A DNA stretch of 64,000 nucleotides. Source: Chamaecrista fasciculata. Lineage: Eukaryota > Streptophyta > Magnoliopsida > Fabales > Fabaceae. The stretch spans positions 1-64,000 of the forward strand of contig QANZ01034450.1 in assembly GCA_003254925.1 (NCBI GenBank). Direction: 5' to 3'. The notes under the pieces are model-generated. The model worked only from the letters and a program-made list of their open reading frames with translations. It did no database searches and was not told the DNA's origin. Below, piece by piece: positions 33,255 to 43,841 of the stretch. Both the position numbers and the translations under genes were made by a program. Numbering within the stretch: the stretch's first letter is position 1; each line of letters starts with the position of its first letter.

Positions 33255-34721
33255 CTAAGCAGCAGAAGGGGGATCCTCGGTAGTAGTAGCGCTCGGGGCA
33301 CCCTCGGCGTTCCCGCTTGACGGGGCGTTTGCATCCACCTCCTGAGCCGCAACGCCACTTGCGCTAGCACCCGCAACGGCAGGAGGCACTGTCTCAGCAA
33401 GAACAGCCTCTCCGGGAAGAGGAACCTCCATGTTGGGGAACCACGGGAAGTCCTCGTCGCCGTTAGACTCGTACCCGTCAAGGTCAAATTTCTCGGGCAT
33501 ACGGGGTATCTTCACTATGGGATCAGTACGATGGGGATCCCGGATAAGTCTCCCTTCCACAACCTTGTTTGGGCAAATCCCCGTAATATCAAGGTTGGGA
33601 TTACGAAGCCGCAGTTGCGCTATGGCGTTCTTGAAACCAATGTAATTATAGCGCGAGCCCCGCCATTATACCTGTCGCAAAGCCATGGCGCTCAAAGCCT
33701 GGAAATTCTCTTGCGACTGCTGCAACTCTACTGCCAAGGACGCCAACTTTGTATTAAGCTGCTCATTCAAATTGTTAACTTCTTGCAGCCTATGCCCCCT
33801 TCGATCATAATCCCCCTGAAGTGATTCTTGGGACGCCTTCGTCACGTTGAGTTCATCCTTCAACTCAATGTTCTCTTGACGAGCCCTCTTGGCGTCGTCA
33901 CGAGCAGCGTCTCGTTCAGACAGAAGATCCTTCGTGGAGACACTGTTGGCTAACAACCGCATTCCAGTAGCAAGAAGAAATCTGGCCGCTTCCTCAGAAG
34001 GGTCCTGTGTATTTTCCGTGGACGCCCGAGCCAGGTCGTCCCTCTTAACCGAACCAGCCTCCGATAGGGATTTGGAGAGGAACTCCAAAGCATTAAAATC
34101 ATCAGCCTCTGGAAGCGCTGGAATTTGAGGGACCTCTATTGTGGGGCGCTGGCGCTTCTTCGGAGGCTCCCCGTCCTTGGCAGTAACGGTACTTTCTTTT
34201 CCCTTGGAAGACTGGGACGGAGGACGTGAGGTAGCCGAAGGCTCTCGGATGACAACGCCCCCTGTTTTCCTTGGGGAAGCAGCAGCGGCGACAGCGGCAG
34301 ATGACGCCTTCTTGGGAGCAGCAACTGCTTTTCCCTTGCCCTTGTCAGCTTGGGCACGACGACTCCCAATAACGTCGGCAGAATTTGCCTCAAGCACTGA
34401 CACAAAACAAAAAACCGAAGTTAATAAAGCGCATTAAAAAGAACTTGGCAAACGAAATAGTAATAACATACAACGCTTAGGGTCGAGAGGGTCTGTGGTG
34501 ATCAACCGAAGGGCTCCCAAGCGCTCCTCAACAGTCAAATCCCTCCAATTACACTCAAACGGACCAAGACGTGGCCTCCGCCAGGACAAAGGGAACATGG
34601 CGCGCTCGTCGGACGAACGAACCCAGAAAGGACGCCTAGACCTGGACCCCTCAATAAAGAAGAATTTGTACTGCCATTCCTTAGGATTGCTAACAGCATG
34701 CTCAAGGATTAAGGTACGCAC
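33255..34721 (-). pseudogene. antisense ORF of Gypsy-2, 5' truncated
   Basis: On the strand opposite to pol, a two-exon frame can be read. Exon 1 (34721-34472) has WQYKFFFIEGS and PLSWRRPRLG, wording typical of the putative gypsy-type transposon protein (Transposase_28 family). A 75-bp intron (34471-34397) has donor TT|GTATGT and acceptor TGTCAG, with phases that fit exactly. Exon 2 (34396-33255) has a Lys/Ala-rich linker, RQRPTIEVPQIP, a coiled coil (about 33900-33690), and after one in-frame TAA at 33666 continues GFKNAIAQLRLRNPNLDITG and an acidic tail. Such antisense ORFs between pol and the 3' LTR are known in Tat elements such as Grande. The start is lost in the deletion joining it to the 3' LTR. 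The function is unknown. Confidence 0.65.
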
Positions 34722-34724
34722 TGG

Positions 34725-34903
34725 AAAAAGGTACGCACTTTATCTATCCTACACTGATTATTGTGCAATCTCTCTTACTGACTTAAGCATCGGAGGTGAA
34801 TTGCAGGGCCATCCCTATGCATTCATTATCTTGCAGGCGACTTCTGACCCAAAGTTGCTTCATCGAACCAGGTAAAGCCCTCCGGCCAAAACCAGGTTCA
34901 TCA
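34725..34903 (+). repeat. 3' LTR remnant of Gypsy-2
   Basis: It matches the last 179 bases of the 5' LTR. The join to the antisense ORF shows a repeated AAGGTACGCAC on either side (34712 and 34731), suggesting a deletion by template switching at short homology. Confidence 0.85.
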
Positions 34904-35330
34904 CTAATGATATACTTTCTAAAGAGAATAGTATGACATACATCTTGAAGTTTTAAAATTTATTTTTTGAGTTTAGAAATATTATTAGTGGTTTTTAGAA
35001 TTTTGGATGCATTTTTAGGTTGGTTTTAAACGAGTATTAAGAATTTTAAGTTTGGAATTTTTAGAAGTTAGAAAACTTAATAATTTAGAATTGTAAAGGT
35101 CTTATTTGAAATCTAAATATTTTTTGAGTTTGTGGTAAAAATTTGAAAGCAAATGAAGTTAAATTTTATTTGAATTTTTTTCCAATATCTAATTTGGTAA
35201 CATACCTAGATGATTTTTCTAGCACGAAAGACTTAAAATAAAATAAAATAGTTTGCTTGGTTAAAGTTTATTTTTTATGAGGATTCTAATGATATATTTT
35301 GTTTTGTAAAATTTTACTGGGAGGATGGCA
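34904..35330. other. segment paralogous to 48109-48520
   Basis: No gene. It continues the flank broken by Gypsy-2 and matches 48109-48520 closely (TAATGATATACTTTCTAAAG onward). Confidence 0.7.
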
Positions 35331-35371
35331 TGGGAGTGGTGTGGTATGGTATGGGGTGGTTTAAGGAATTT

Positions 35372-35524
35372 AGATCCCTGTAGTGCACTATAGGTATAGT
35401 GCTGAGAGAGAAATAAACAGTTAGAGAGAGAAAGTGTTAATGAGACCCACACCTCTGACAATTTCTCTCTCTAACTATTCATTTCTCTCTCAACATTACA
35501 CTTATAGTGCACTATAGAAGATCC
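35372..35524. repeat. MITE with TIR GATCCCTGTAGTGCACTATA
   Basis: Inverted arms include GTTAGAGAGAGAAAGTG and its complement. A related copy sits at 45561-45706 with the same GGATC ends and TTTCTCTCTCTAAC core. Non-coding. Confidence 0.65.
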
Positions 35525-35551
35525 ATGTCTGTGATTTAAGGATCTAAACCA

Positions 35552-35870
35552 TTGATTGTGAGTTTAATTAGTGAGTGGGGTGAAACGACTTGGGGTAGGT
35601 TAGGATGGTTTGCAAATCATCCTAAACCACTCAAATGCTTATTTTTCCAAACCGCTCGACTCAATTTGTGGGGTTTGAGATGGTTTGGAACTTTAATACT
35701 TTTTATTTCACCCTTCAACCATATTATAATTTCAAATTTTAAAGGTCTACATATATTCTCTCTTTTATTATTGAGAACTTCAAATTTTAACCCATATCAC
35801 CCCATTAATAATAGTAAAATATCCAATCGGTGGGGAAGGAGGGTTAAAATTTAACCCATATCACCCCATT
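35552..35870. repeat. dispersed MITE-like repeat, copy 1
   Basis: It shares the start (TAGTGAGTGGGGTG ... GGTTAGGATGRTTTG ... CTAACCACTC) with 56245-56330, which lies in an intron of the OBERON-like gene. AT-rich interior, non-coding. Confidence 0.5.
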
Positions 35871-35875
35871 ACATT

Positions 35876-36310
35876 TTGCTACCCTGTAGTTTTGTCACAT
35901 TTCACTTTGGTACCCTGTGTTTAAAAAGTGACATTCTGGTACCCTCTGGTATTCTCCGTTAACACTTTCGTTATCTGAGCTTTAATTCTGTTAAAAAAAC
36001 TAACGGAAATTGACATTTTTGGGGCTATTTTATAATTTTAATCTTCCAAAAGTTTTATTTCTTTACATTAAGGTCTTTTTCCTTTGGCCAAAGTCCTATT
36101 TTGGTCCCTCAGTTATGCTCAATGTTCCAAATTGGTCCCTCAGTTATTTTCCATTCCGTTTTGATCCCTCAATTTTCCAAAATGTTGCACTGTTAGTCCC
36201 TCAACACTTTCCATCCACTTTTTCTGTTAAAAAAAAGGAAAAATAAACTTTCAACTCCTAAAAGTTTTATTTTTTTTTATATTACGGTCCTTTTCTTTTT
36301 ATAATAGGAT
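35876..36310. repeat. foldback arms of two TTGGTCC/TTGGTACC families
   Basis: 35876-35985 is an arm of the GGTACCCTG family. 36095-36225 has four words of the TTGGTCCCTCAGTTA type. The partner arms are missing, so these are fragments. Confidence 0.5.
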
Positions 36311-36339
36311 CAAAACATAAGAAAAGAACATAAATTGAA

Positions 36340-36561
36340 ACTTTAATTGAATTTTCTCAAAAACACATTTTTTTCTTCATCCTCCTGCATCTCCATCTCC
36401 ATCTCCATCTCTCTCTCTCTCTCTTCTTCTTCAGTAGAGCTCTCCCTCGCTAACGTTCGGTGGATTTTTGTAAAACCAAAAACGGTGATTGAAAGCGGTA
36501 AACACACATACCATACATCATATGTACACATAAACAGTTTTAAATCCTAGAACTAGCGTGA
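36340..36561 (-). other. leader remnant of Copia-B with CT microsatellite
   Basis: On the minus strand this follows the primer site of Copia-B, so it is the start of its internal region. It includes a (CT)n/(CCATCT)n tract at 36385-36432. No recognisable gag survives. Confidence 0.45.
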
Positions 36562-36572
36562 CTCTGATACCA
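36562..36572 (-). promoter_or_regulatory. primer-binding site of Copia-B, initiator Met type
   Basis: The minus strand reads TGGTATCAGAG, one base after the LTR end. This shows that 36574-38326 is the 5' LTR of a minus-strand element. Confidence 0.8.
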
Positions 36573-36573
36573 C

Positions 36574-38326
36574 TGTTGGGAAATGTAGGCGCCTAACGCA
36601 GCAGAAGCAAATATAAAAATTAAATAAAACGCGCCAAGTCCTAAAATTCCCGAACGGATCCGCTAGTAGAATTTAAAACCTGTTAAGATAGTGGTATACC
36701 TCACGAGTTCCAATCGGTTGGTTGTACAAGGCGTGTCCTAAAAGTCCACTCGTAGTGTCCTCCCTCCGCCGGTGATCCACACGAACAATTTGTCGGGCAC
36801 CAAGGTGCTAGCCTTCTGTTCTTTACTCCAAAAGAACAAGGGACCAATCTACAGTGACTTTGAATTCAAGAACTCCTTCTTGAATCAAACAAGGTGGCGC
36901 AAAGAAGAAAATCCCACAAGAACTCCTTCTTGTTTTTCCTTCTCTCACAAACCCTAATTTTGGTGACTGCAAATCGATTTTCCTAACACCTTAGGCAAAG
37001 TCGATTTTTCCTCTCTCAACTCTTGGGAGCCAAAAATTCTCTCACTTGAATGAGCTAGGGTTTGAAGATGGTGATTTCTCTCTTCTCTCTTTGCAAGGAG
37101 GAAGACCAAAACCACAAAAATGATTTCTCCTTAGCACTAGGCGCCTAGCCCTAGGGCTTTTTAATTATATTTAGAGCATTATTATAATTCTAAATTATAA
37201 TAATATGCCTTCATGAATTGAATTTCAAATTAAAATATTACCTTAATATTTAATTTAAATTCAAATTGCAATCTTGGAGAATGAAATGAGAGATCAAATC
37301 TCCCCTTGGGAGCCACCAAGATGGCGCCATGCTCCTCTAAATATCCTTTGGAATTTTATAAATCAAAATCATTCCTAACAATTAGGAAGTCATGATTTTC
37401 CAAAGATCNNNNNNNNNNNNNNNNNNNNNNNNNNNNNNNNNNNNNNNNNNNNNNNNNNNNNNNNNNNNNNNNNNNNNNNNNNNNNNNNNNNNNNNNNNNN
37501 NNNNNNNNNNNNNNNNNNNNNNNNNNNNNNNNNNNNNNNNNNNNNNNNNNNNNNNNNNNNNNNNNNNNNNNNNNNNNNNNNNNNNNNNNNNNNNNNNNNN
37601 NNNNNNNNNNNNNNNNNNNNNNNNNNNNNNNNNNNNNNNNNNNNNNNNNNNNNNNNNNNNNNNNNNNNNNNNNNNNNNNNNNNNNNNNNNNNNNNNNNNN
37701 NNNNNNNNNNNNNNNNNNNNNNNNNNNNNNNNNNNNNNNNNNNNNNNNNNNNNNNNNNNNNNNNNNNNNNNNNNNNNNNNNNNNNNNNNNNNNNNNNNNN
37801 NNNNNNNNNNNNNNNNNNNNNNNNNNNNNNNNNNNNNNNNNNNNNNNNNNNNNNNNNNNNNNNNNNNNNNNNNNNNNNNNNNNNNNNNNNNNNNNNNNNN
37901 NNNNNNNNNNNNNNNNNNNNNNNNNNNNNNNNNNNNNNNNNNNNNNNNNNNNNNNNNNNNNNNNNNNNNNNNNNNNNNNNNNNNNNNNNNNNNNNNNNGG
38001 CAAGCTGATGACTAAACCCATGCAGGACTCTCCGGGTCATGTCCAGCAACTCGTAACTCTTTACATAATTGCACCATGACTCTTGTTCCAGCATCTAGTG
38101 CATGCATCTCTATGCACCGAGGTCATGCTGGTCTTAGTTCATTTCAAGTTCCCACTTGAATGAGCGACCAGGGACAGTTTAGACTAATTATCACATAATT
38201 AATCAGGGACTGTTATCATAGTAAACATGCTAATAATATGATAACCATTAATTTATCTCCATAAATTAATCCATATGTTCAAAACATATTTATAAAATGA
38301 TTGGCCCTAGGGCACAATCTCCAACA
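36574..38326 (-). repeat. 5' LTR of copia element B (same family as Copia-3)
   Basis: On the plus strand it runs TGTTGGGAAATGTAGG to GGGCACAATCTCCAACA. It is homologous to 20000-21674 along the sequenced parts. It lies inside the RT gene of Copia-2 (the RT frame breaks exactly at 38327, after HGYLKEEVYL). The body of element B beyond the leader is lost. Confidence 0.8.
37409..37998. other. assembly gap (590 Ns)
   Basis: A run of N inside the Copia-B LTR, at about the same relative place as the gap in the Copia-3 LTR. Confidence 0.98.
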
Positions 38327-41300
38327 TAAGTATACCTCTTCCTTGAGATAGCCATGTAAAAAAGCATTGTTAATGTCAAGTTGATGAATCCCCCATCCAT
38401 TACTAGTGGCAATAGCAAAAAAGAGTCTCACTGTCACTACTTTAGCTACTGGAGAAAAACTATCCAAATAATCTATCCCAGCCACTTGATTGTAGCCCTT
38501 TGCCACTAAACGGGCTTTATATCTATCATTGCTACCATCAGCCTTAGTCTTGATTTTATACACCCATTTAGATCCTATTGCCTTTTTATCTTGTGGTAGG
38601 TCAGTGAGTTCCCAAGTTTGGTTATCTTCTAAGGCTTTTAGTTCAATACTCATGGCATCTATCCACTCTTGTTTTTTTATAGCTTGCCTATAGGTATGTG
38701 GTTCTTGGAGTTTAGACACATTTACCATAAAAGCAGTATGTTCAGAATGGAAGGTAAACAAAGAAGTATCATGCATGGATAGGTTACTTACATAGTCATT
38801 TAGCCAAACGGGTGGTTGTTTAGGCCGTGTGCTGACTCTAGTAGGTAAAACATGTACAGTAGAAGGAGTAGAAACTGAAACGGGGGAATTATTACCTGCA
38901 TTGATGACAGAACTAGATGAGTTTGGAGATGTGAGTGATGTGGCAGCTGCTGGCCGATCTGGTGTACCTGAAGCAGTGTAAGAAATAGTAGTATTTGGCT
39001 CAAAATCTGTCAAAGGAGTATGTGGGATAGTTAAATCTGTAGGTAGGAGTGGGTAAAATGTTAATTTCTGTTGAACTAGAGGTAGAAAAGAAAGGGAAAG
39101 TTTCTTCATAGAATTTGACATCACGACTCACAAAAGTTTTATGACTCACAAGATCATACAATTTATATCCTTTTTGACCCGTGACATAGCCTACAAATAT
39201 ACATTTGTGTGCCCTTTCTGTAAATTTATTTTTATGTGGGTTAGTGTTTGTTGTATAGCATAAACAGCCAAAGGTTTTGAGGGTAGAATATGATGGTGGG
39301 TGACCATGGAAGACTTCAAAAGGAGATTTCCACTCAAGGACAGCAGTGGGTAATTTATTGATGATATATGTGGCAGTAAGTATGCTTTCTCCCCAAAATT
39401 TTTTTGGTAAATTCGCCTGAAACATTAGGCTTCTTGCTACTTCAACTAAATGCTTATGTTTTCTTTCCACAACCCCATTTTGTTGGGGGGTATATGCACA
39501 AGTCCTATGATGAATAATTCCCATTTTGGTGAAAAATTCTTGACATGTACTATTGACAAATTCTGTCCGATTATCTGATCTCACTGTTTTAACTGATTTC
39601 CCATATTGGTTCTGAACTTGGGTGAGAAAGATTTCTAGGATTTGAGGTACTTGGGTCTTACTTTTTAGGAGAAAAGTCAAGGTCACCCTACTATCATCAT
39701 CTACAGTGGTTAGGACATAGTGGGCATTATTTAGGCTAGGATATTTTGGGTTCTAGTATGGCTCTTAGGAAAAGGTAACCTTTGTTGTTTAGCTAAGTGA
39801 CAAACATCACATATAAAGGATTGATTACTTTTATCACAGTTCAAATAAGATATTTTAGAAAGAGTAGACAATGGACAATGTCCAAGTCGTTGATGCCAAA
39901 CAATATCAGAAACATGACACTTTTTATTATTTGAAGTAGAAACATTACAAGAAACAGCAGCTACATTTAAAAAGTTTAAACTAGAGTCATAGGTAGCTAA
40001 GACTCTTTTGATTACATGAGGATCAAAGGAACTAGGACTAAGTATATAAAGGTTTTTCCTAACAGCAGCCACAGCAATCACATCCTTACTCTTCCGGTCC
40101 TGTAAAATACAGTAATGATCAAGAAAGATAAGGCTCAAATCAGTTTCTTTAACTAAAGTATTAACAGACAAGAGGTTGAACTTAAAATTGGGAATGAACA
40201 GAACACGTTTTAAGCTCAATTTTGGGTGAAGAATCACTTGACCTGTTTTTGAAACAAGTTTGGTAGATGAATCAGGTAAATGAATTTTTATGGGAGGCAT
40301 CAATTTCTTAACATGCTGCATATTTTCAGATTTAAAACTCATATGTGCCGAAGCACTTGTGTCTAGTATCCAAGAATCACAACCTAAAGGTAAGTAAAAT
40401 TCAGTAGCGGAATCAATGATAGAGTTACCTGCAAAGTCAACCTGATTTGCATAGTTCACATGCTCTTCTGGCTGCTTCCCTTTCAGAAATTTTCCCATCT
40501 CTTGTTTGATAAGAAGTGACACTATAGAGGCCAACTCAGTTTGCTTACTTCCTTCATTGTCACAAGCATCATTATGGCTGAAATTTTCGCCAACCATATT
40601 CACAGTAGCCTTCTTGTCTCCAGCCCCTGTTTTCTTTGAGTCCTTAAATTCATTGTACCACTCCGGGTAACCATGAATTTTGAAGCAAGTATCCCTAGTG
40701 TGCCCAGGAAAATTACAGTGATTACAGTACCTATCACTCTTCTTATTTTCATCCTTTTTTCTGCCATACATTTTTCCATCACTCTCTTTTTTTTTAGATG
40801 TAGTTTTAGCTAACATAGCACTTCCTTCACTAACAGCAACAGTGAAGGATTGACTCACAGTTTTCTCACTCTCAGACCTAACAACCATAGAAAAGGCTTT
40901 GCTAACACTAGGTAATGGCTCTAAATTAAGTATTTGACTCCTTATCATATCAAAATCATTATTCAACCCCATCAGAAATTGCAATAATCTAGTAGAAGCC
41001 GTCAGAGTTTTCATCTTGTCAGTCATACCACAAGAACAATTAGAGCATTTGCAGACAGGAATAGGAGATATACGATCCAGCTCATCCCAGGTTTTATACA
41101 TTCTATTATAGTAGGCAGTGACAGATTGGTTACCTTGTTGCATAGAGCTCAAATCTCGCTGGATTTTGTAGAGCTGAGGACCTGAGCTAACTCCATATCT
41201 CTCTTCCAGCTCATCCCAAAGTTGTTTTGCAGATGGGCAGTAAATCAACGTGTCTGCGATTTCCTTTGAAGTTGAGTTAATAATCCATGATTTTATCATG

Positions 41301-41584
41301 GAATCAACCTTCTTCCATTTCTGAAACTCCTTTTCGTCCTCCGGCGCCGGGTATGAGCCATTGATGAAGACGATTTTATCTTTCGCCTCCAGTGAAGTTT
41401 TGACAACGATGCTCCAGGTAAGGTAGTTGATGCCGGTGAGATGAGAAGTCACGAGGGCCTTGCCGGGATGATCGGAGTTGTACAGCACCAAGGGTCCATC
41501 TTCAACACGCTGAAGACTACCTCCGGCGCTCTCCGTCTTCGATGCAGCAGCAGAATCGGGCATAGTAGGTGTAGTTGTTTCCAT
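38327..41584 (-). pseudogene. Copia-2 gag-protease-integrase-RT start
   Basis: From ATG 41584 the frame is open for 617 residues: gag with TGINYLTWSIVVKTSLEAKD, zinc knuckle CNHCNFPGHTRDTC, protease and the integrase zinc motif. The protease reads WILDTSASAHM, so the catalytic DTG is DTS. At about 39731-39747 a deletion of some 40-50 bases removes the integrase stretch with the first catalytic Asp and shifts the frame. Integrase then goes on from 39735 with TVDDDSRVTLTFLL, VRSDNRTEF and PQQNGVVERKHKHL. A second 1-base frameshift lies near 39060 in the linker. RT begins GSKWVYKIKTKADGSN and ends at LKEEVYL. It is not functional. Confidence 0.85.
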
Positions 41585-41656
41585 TAAGTGTAAATTAGGT
41601 CACCAAAGAAGATGACGACAGAAAAAATAAAGGGTATTCGGGTAATTTAGCAACCT

Positions 41657-41669
41657 GGCTCTGATACCA
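41657..41669 (-). promoter_or_regulatory. primer-binding site of Copia-2
   Basis: The minus strand reads TGGTATCAGAGCC, a perfect initiator-Met tRNA site next to the LTR end. Confidence 0.85.
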
Positions 41670-41957
41670 TCAAAAGGGCTATCACAAAACAGTAAAATAT
41701 GCTGAATAATGTTGTGATGTATTCATTACTCTTCAAGATTATATACAATTGAATGAGGGTATGTGTGGATACCTCATTGGTTGAAGAATAACTAACAAAA
41801 GATAATTCTAGAATCCTATGAGCTGTACATATACCTAGAATATTCACAATCAGAAAATATACAAACGACTAAAATGTACATCTTTACAAAAAACTGGACT
41901 GAAAAGTACAATATCACTAAAAGCTAAAATAAAAACAATATTTACACAACTTTAACA
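41670..41957 (-). repeat. 5' LTR of Copia-2
   Basis: On the minus strand it runs from TGTTAAAGTTGTGTAA to CCCTTTTGA, about 288 bp. The end is GA rather than the usual CA. The right border sits inside unit C, next to its TATA box. Confidence 0.7.
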
Positions 41958-42962
41958 GTGACCCTATTTATAATTTGTTGAGCACACAGTTTTTGGGGCG
42001 GGACATGGTTTTTAGGCACACAATTTCTAGCGATGTTAGACACGTGGTTTCTGGTGTAGAGAACATTGTTTTGGAGGTGTTAGGGAAGTAGTTTCTGGTT
42101 TTGTAAAACCATGAGCTTTATTAAGGTAGTTTCTAGTGTTAGTATCAATATGTTTATTAATTGTTTTGGGTACATTCTATATCTTAGTTTGATAGCTAAC
42201 AAGTTTTTGATTTAATTTTTTTCTTTAAATTAATATTTTTTTCTTTAAAGTTTTGTATGCATCATATGTCAAGTTACATGTCACAATCCTCTCCCGAGGG
42301 CACGTGGGCAACATAGATGTGGTTCTACACCACTTCATATAATATAGAATTTACATTGAATTTAACATGACAGAATTTAACATGCATATAATATAGAATA
42401 ATATTGCCCATCCACATCACCACTCATCACATGTCTATATACATTGTATCTATAAATCAATTATTTCGTATTCGCTAATATTGGGTCAAAACATAACAGC
42501 TGAATACATAAGTATTGATTGACATATAGTGATAAATAAGTCATGGATGACATCGCATATAAAAAAAAATCAAGAACTTTGGCAAGATCCCCTGCAATGG
42601 TGTTATTTTATTTATATATGAGATGAGATTATGACATTGAATTTAATACAAGTATGGACTATTAAAGTTTAGACTTTTTTTAACTTTCCAAATTATCTCT
42701 TAAAAATAAGGGAAGAATGCAAACAATTTAATTGTAACACATTAAAATATTAATTATGTGCTTAAATAAGTTGATCAGTCAAATGGAAATTATGTTTTAC
42801 ATTCCCTAAATTGAAAGTAATTGTACTAAATATGTTGAGAAAGAACAAATAATATTCAAATAATTGTTTTGGAAATAAATTTACTCATCAATATTTATTG
42901 TTCAACATTTCAACAAAGAATAATGTAACTATTACTTCAATTGTTGTCTTATTATCACGATA
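41958..42962 (-). repeat. gene-like repeat unit C, promoter side only
   Basis: It aligns closely with 27345-28440 of unit B. The TATA box (TATAAATAG, minus, 41964-41972) is kept, but everything downstream of it is replaced by Copia-2, so the short ORF is absent. Its other end is interrupted by a MITE at 42971. Confidence 0.65.
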
Positions 42963-42970
42963 AATGACTT

Positions 42971-43608
42971 AGGGGTGAGCAAACCAACTCGCGAGCCCGC
43001 AGAAACTAACCCAACCCGCAGTTATGGGTTGGGTTGGTTTGGGTTCGCGGGTTGGTTTGGGCTCAAAATTCTCAACCCGCACACTTGCGGGTTGGGTTGC
43101 GGGTTCAGAGTTTTTCAACCCAACCCAACCCGCGAGCCCGCATATAAATTTTTTTTATTTAGTTTTTATACATGTTTATGTATTTTTATATAAATTTTGT
43201 ATGTTTTCTTATGTATTTATATTATTAGTTCTTTATAAATAAGATATTTTGATTTTAAAATTTACATAATTACATATATGTATTACATTTACATATGTTA
43301 TGGAATATATTTTAATTGATTTATATTTATATATATAAAATCTATGTTTTTTAAATTTTTTTATGTGTAAGTTTTTTTATTCACTACTCATAAATTTATA
43401 ATAATATTTTTTTTATTATGAAAATTATAAAAAAAATTTTACAAACTCAACCTGCGGGTTCAACCCAACCCAACCCGCAACTCTGCGGATTGAGTTGGTT
43501 CGGGTTGAGTTTTAAAAATTATAAAACCCAACCCAACCCGCAGATTGATGTGTGGGTTGGGCTGGAATTTTTCCTCAACCTGTCCTAACCCAGCCCGCGC
43601 TCACCCCT
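42971..43608. repeat. MITE-like element with AGGGGTGAGC ends
   Basis: The inverted ends are AGGGGTGAGC and GCTCACCCCT. Both halves carry repeated CCCAACCC/GGGTTGGG words near the ends and a very AT-rich middle. ORFs reading NPTREPA come from this repeat and are not genes. Confidence 0.65.
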
Positions 43609-43841
43609 TTAAATGTTGATCGATGAAATAGGAAAAATGTTAGAGAAGAAGGAGAGAAGGGAAACAAAACCAAGAGGTTGAACTTGGCGAGGCGGTTGAT
43701 ATGGGATGATTCTCTGGAGATATGGTTGAGGCTCACTCCTTGTTGTGCCATTTTTTGTCTCTATGGCTGACCTTAGAATTTGGCTTTGGGTATTCTGGAA
43801 GATGAGGGAAGAAGACGAACTTGTGTAGTTGTGTTATAAAT

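Larger units (their letters stand above)
29559..34903 (+). mobile_element. Ty3/gypsy Tat-lineage element (Gypsy-2), internally deleted
   Basis: It starts TGATAATAGG and ends GGTTCATCA. The flanking target bases are TTAAT (29554-29558) and CTAAT (34904-34908). The paralogous segment at 48100 has the site without the element (AGTCTTAATGATATAC). Inside: 5' LTR, primer site, start of gag fused to the end of RT, two RNase H domains, intact integrase, an antisense ORF, and only the last 179 bases of the 3' LTR. It is missing the rest of gag, protease and most of RT. Confidence 0.88.
38327..41957 (-). mobile_element. Ty1/copia element (Copia-2), 3' part lost
   Basis: A minus-strand relative of Copia-1: the gag proteins align along their whole length. 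It has a 5' LTR, an initiator-Met primer site, gag, protease, integrase and the start of RT. It is cut in RT by the LTR at 38326. Confidence 0.88.

Noticed and set aside
42975..43242. Two 72-codon ORFs rich in NPTREPA
   Set aside because: They are translations of the GGGTTGGG repeat of a MITE; there is no gene.
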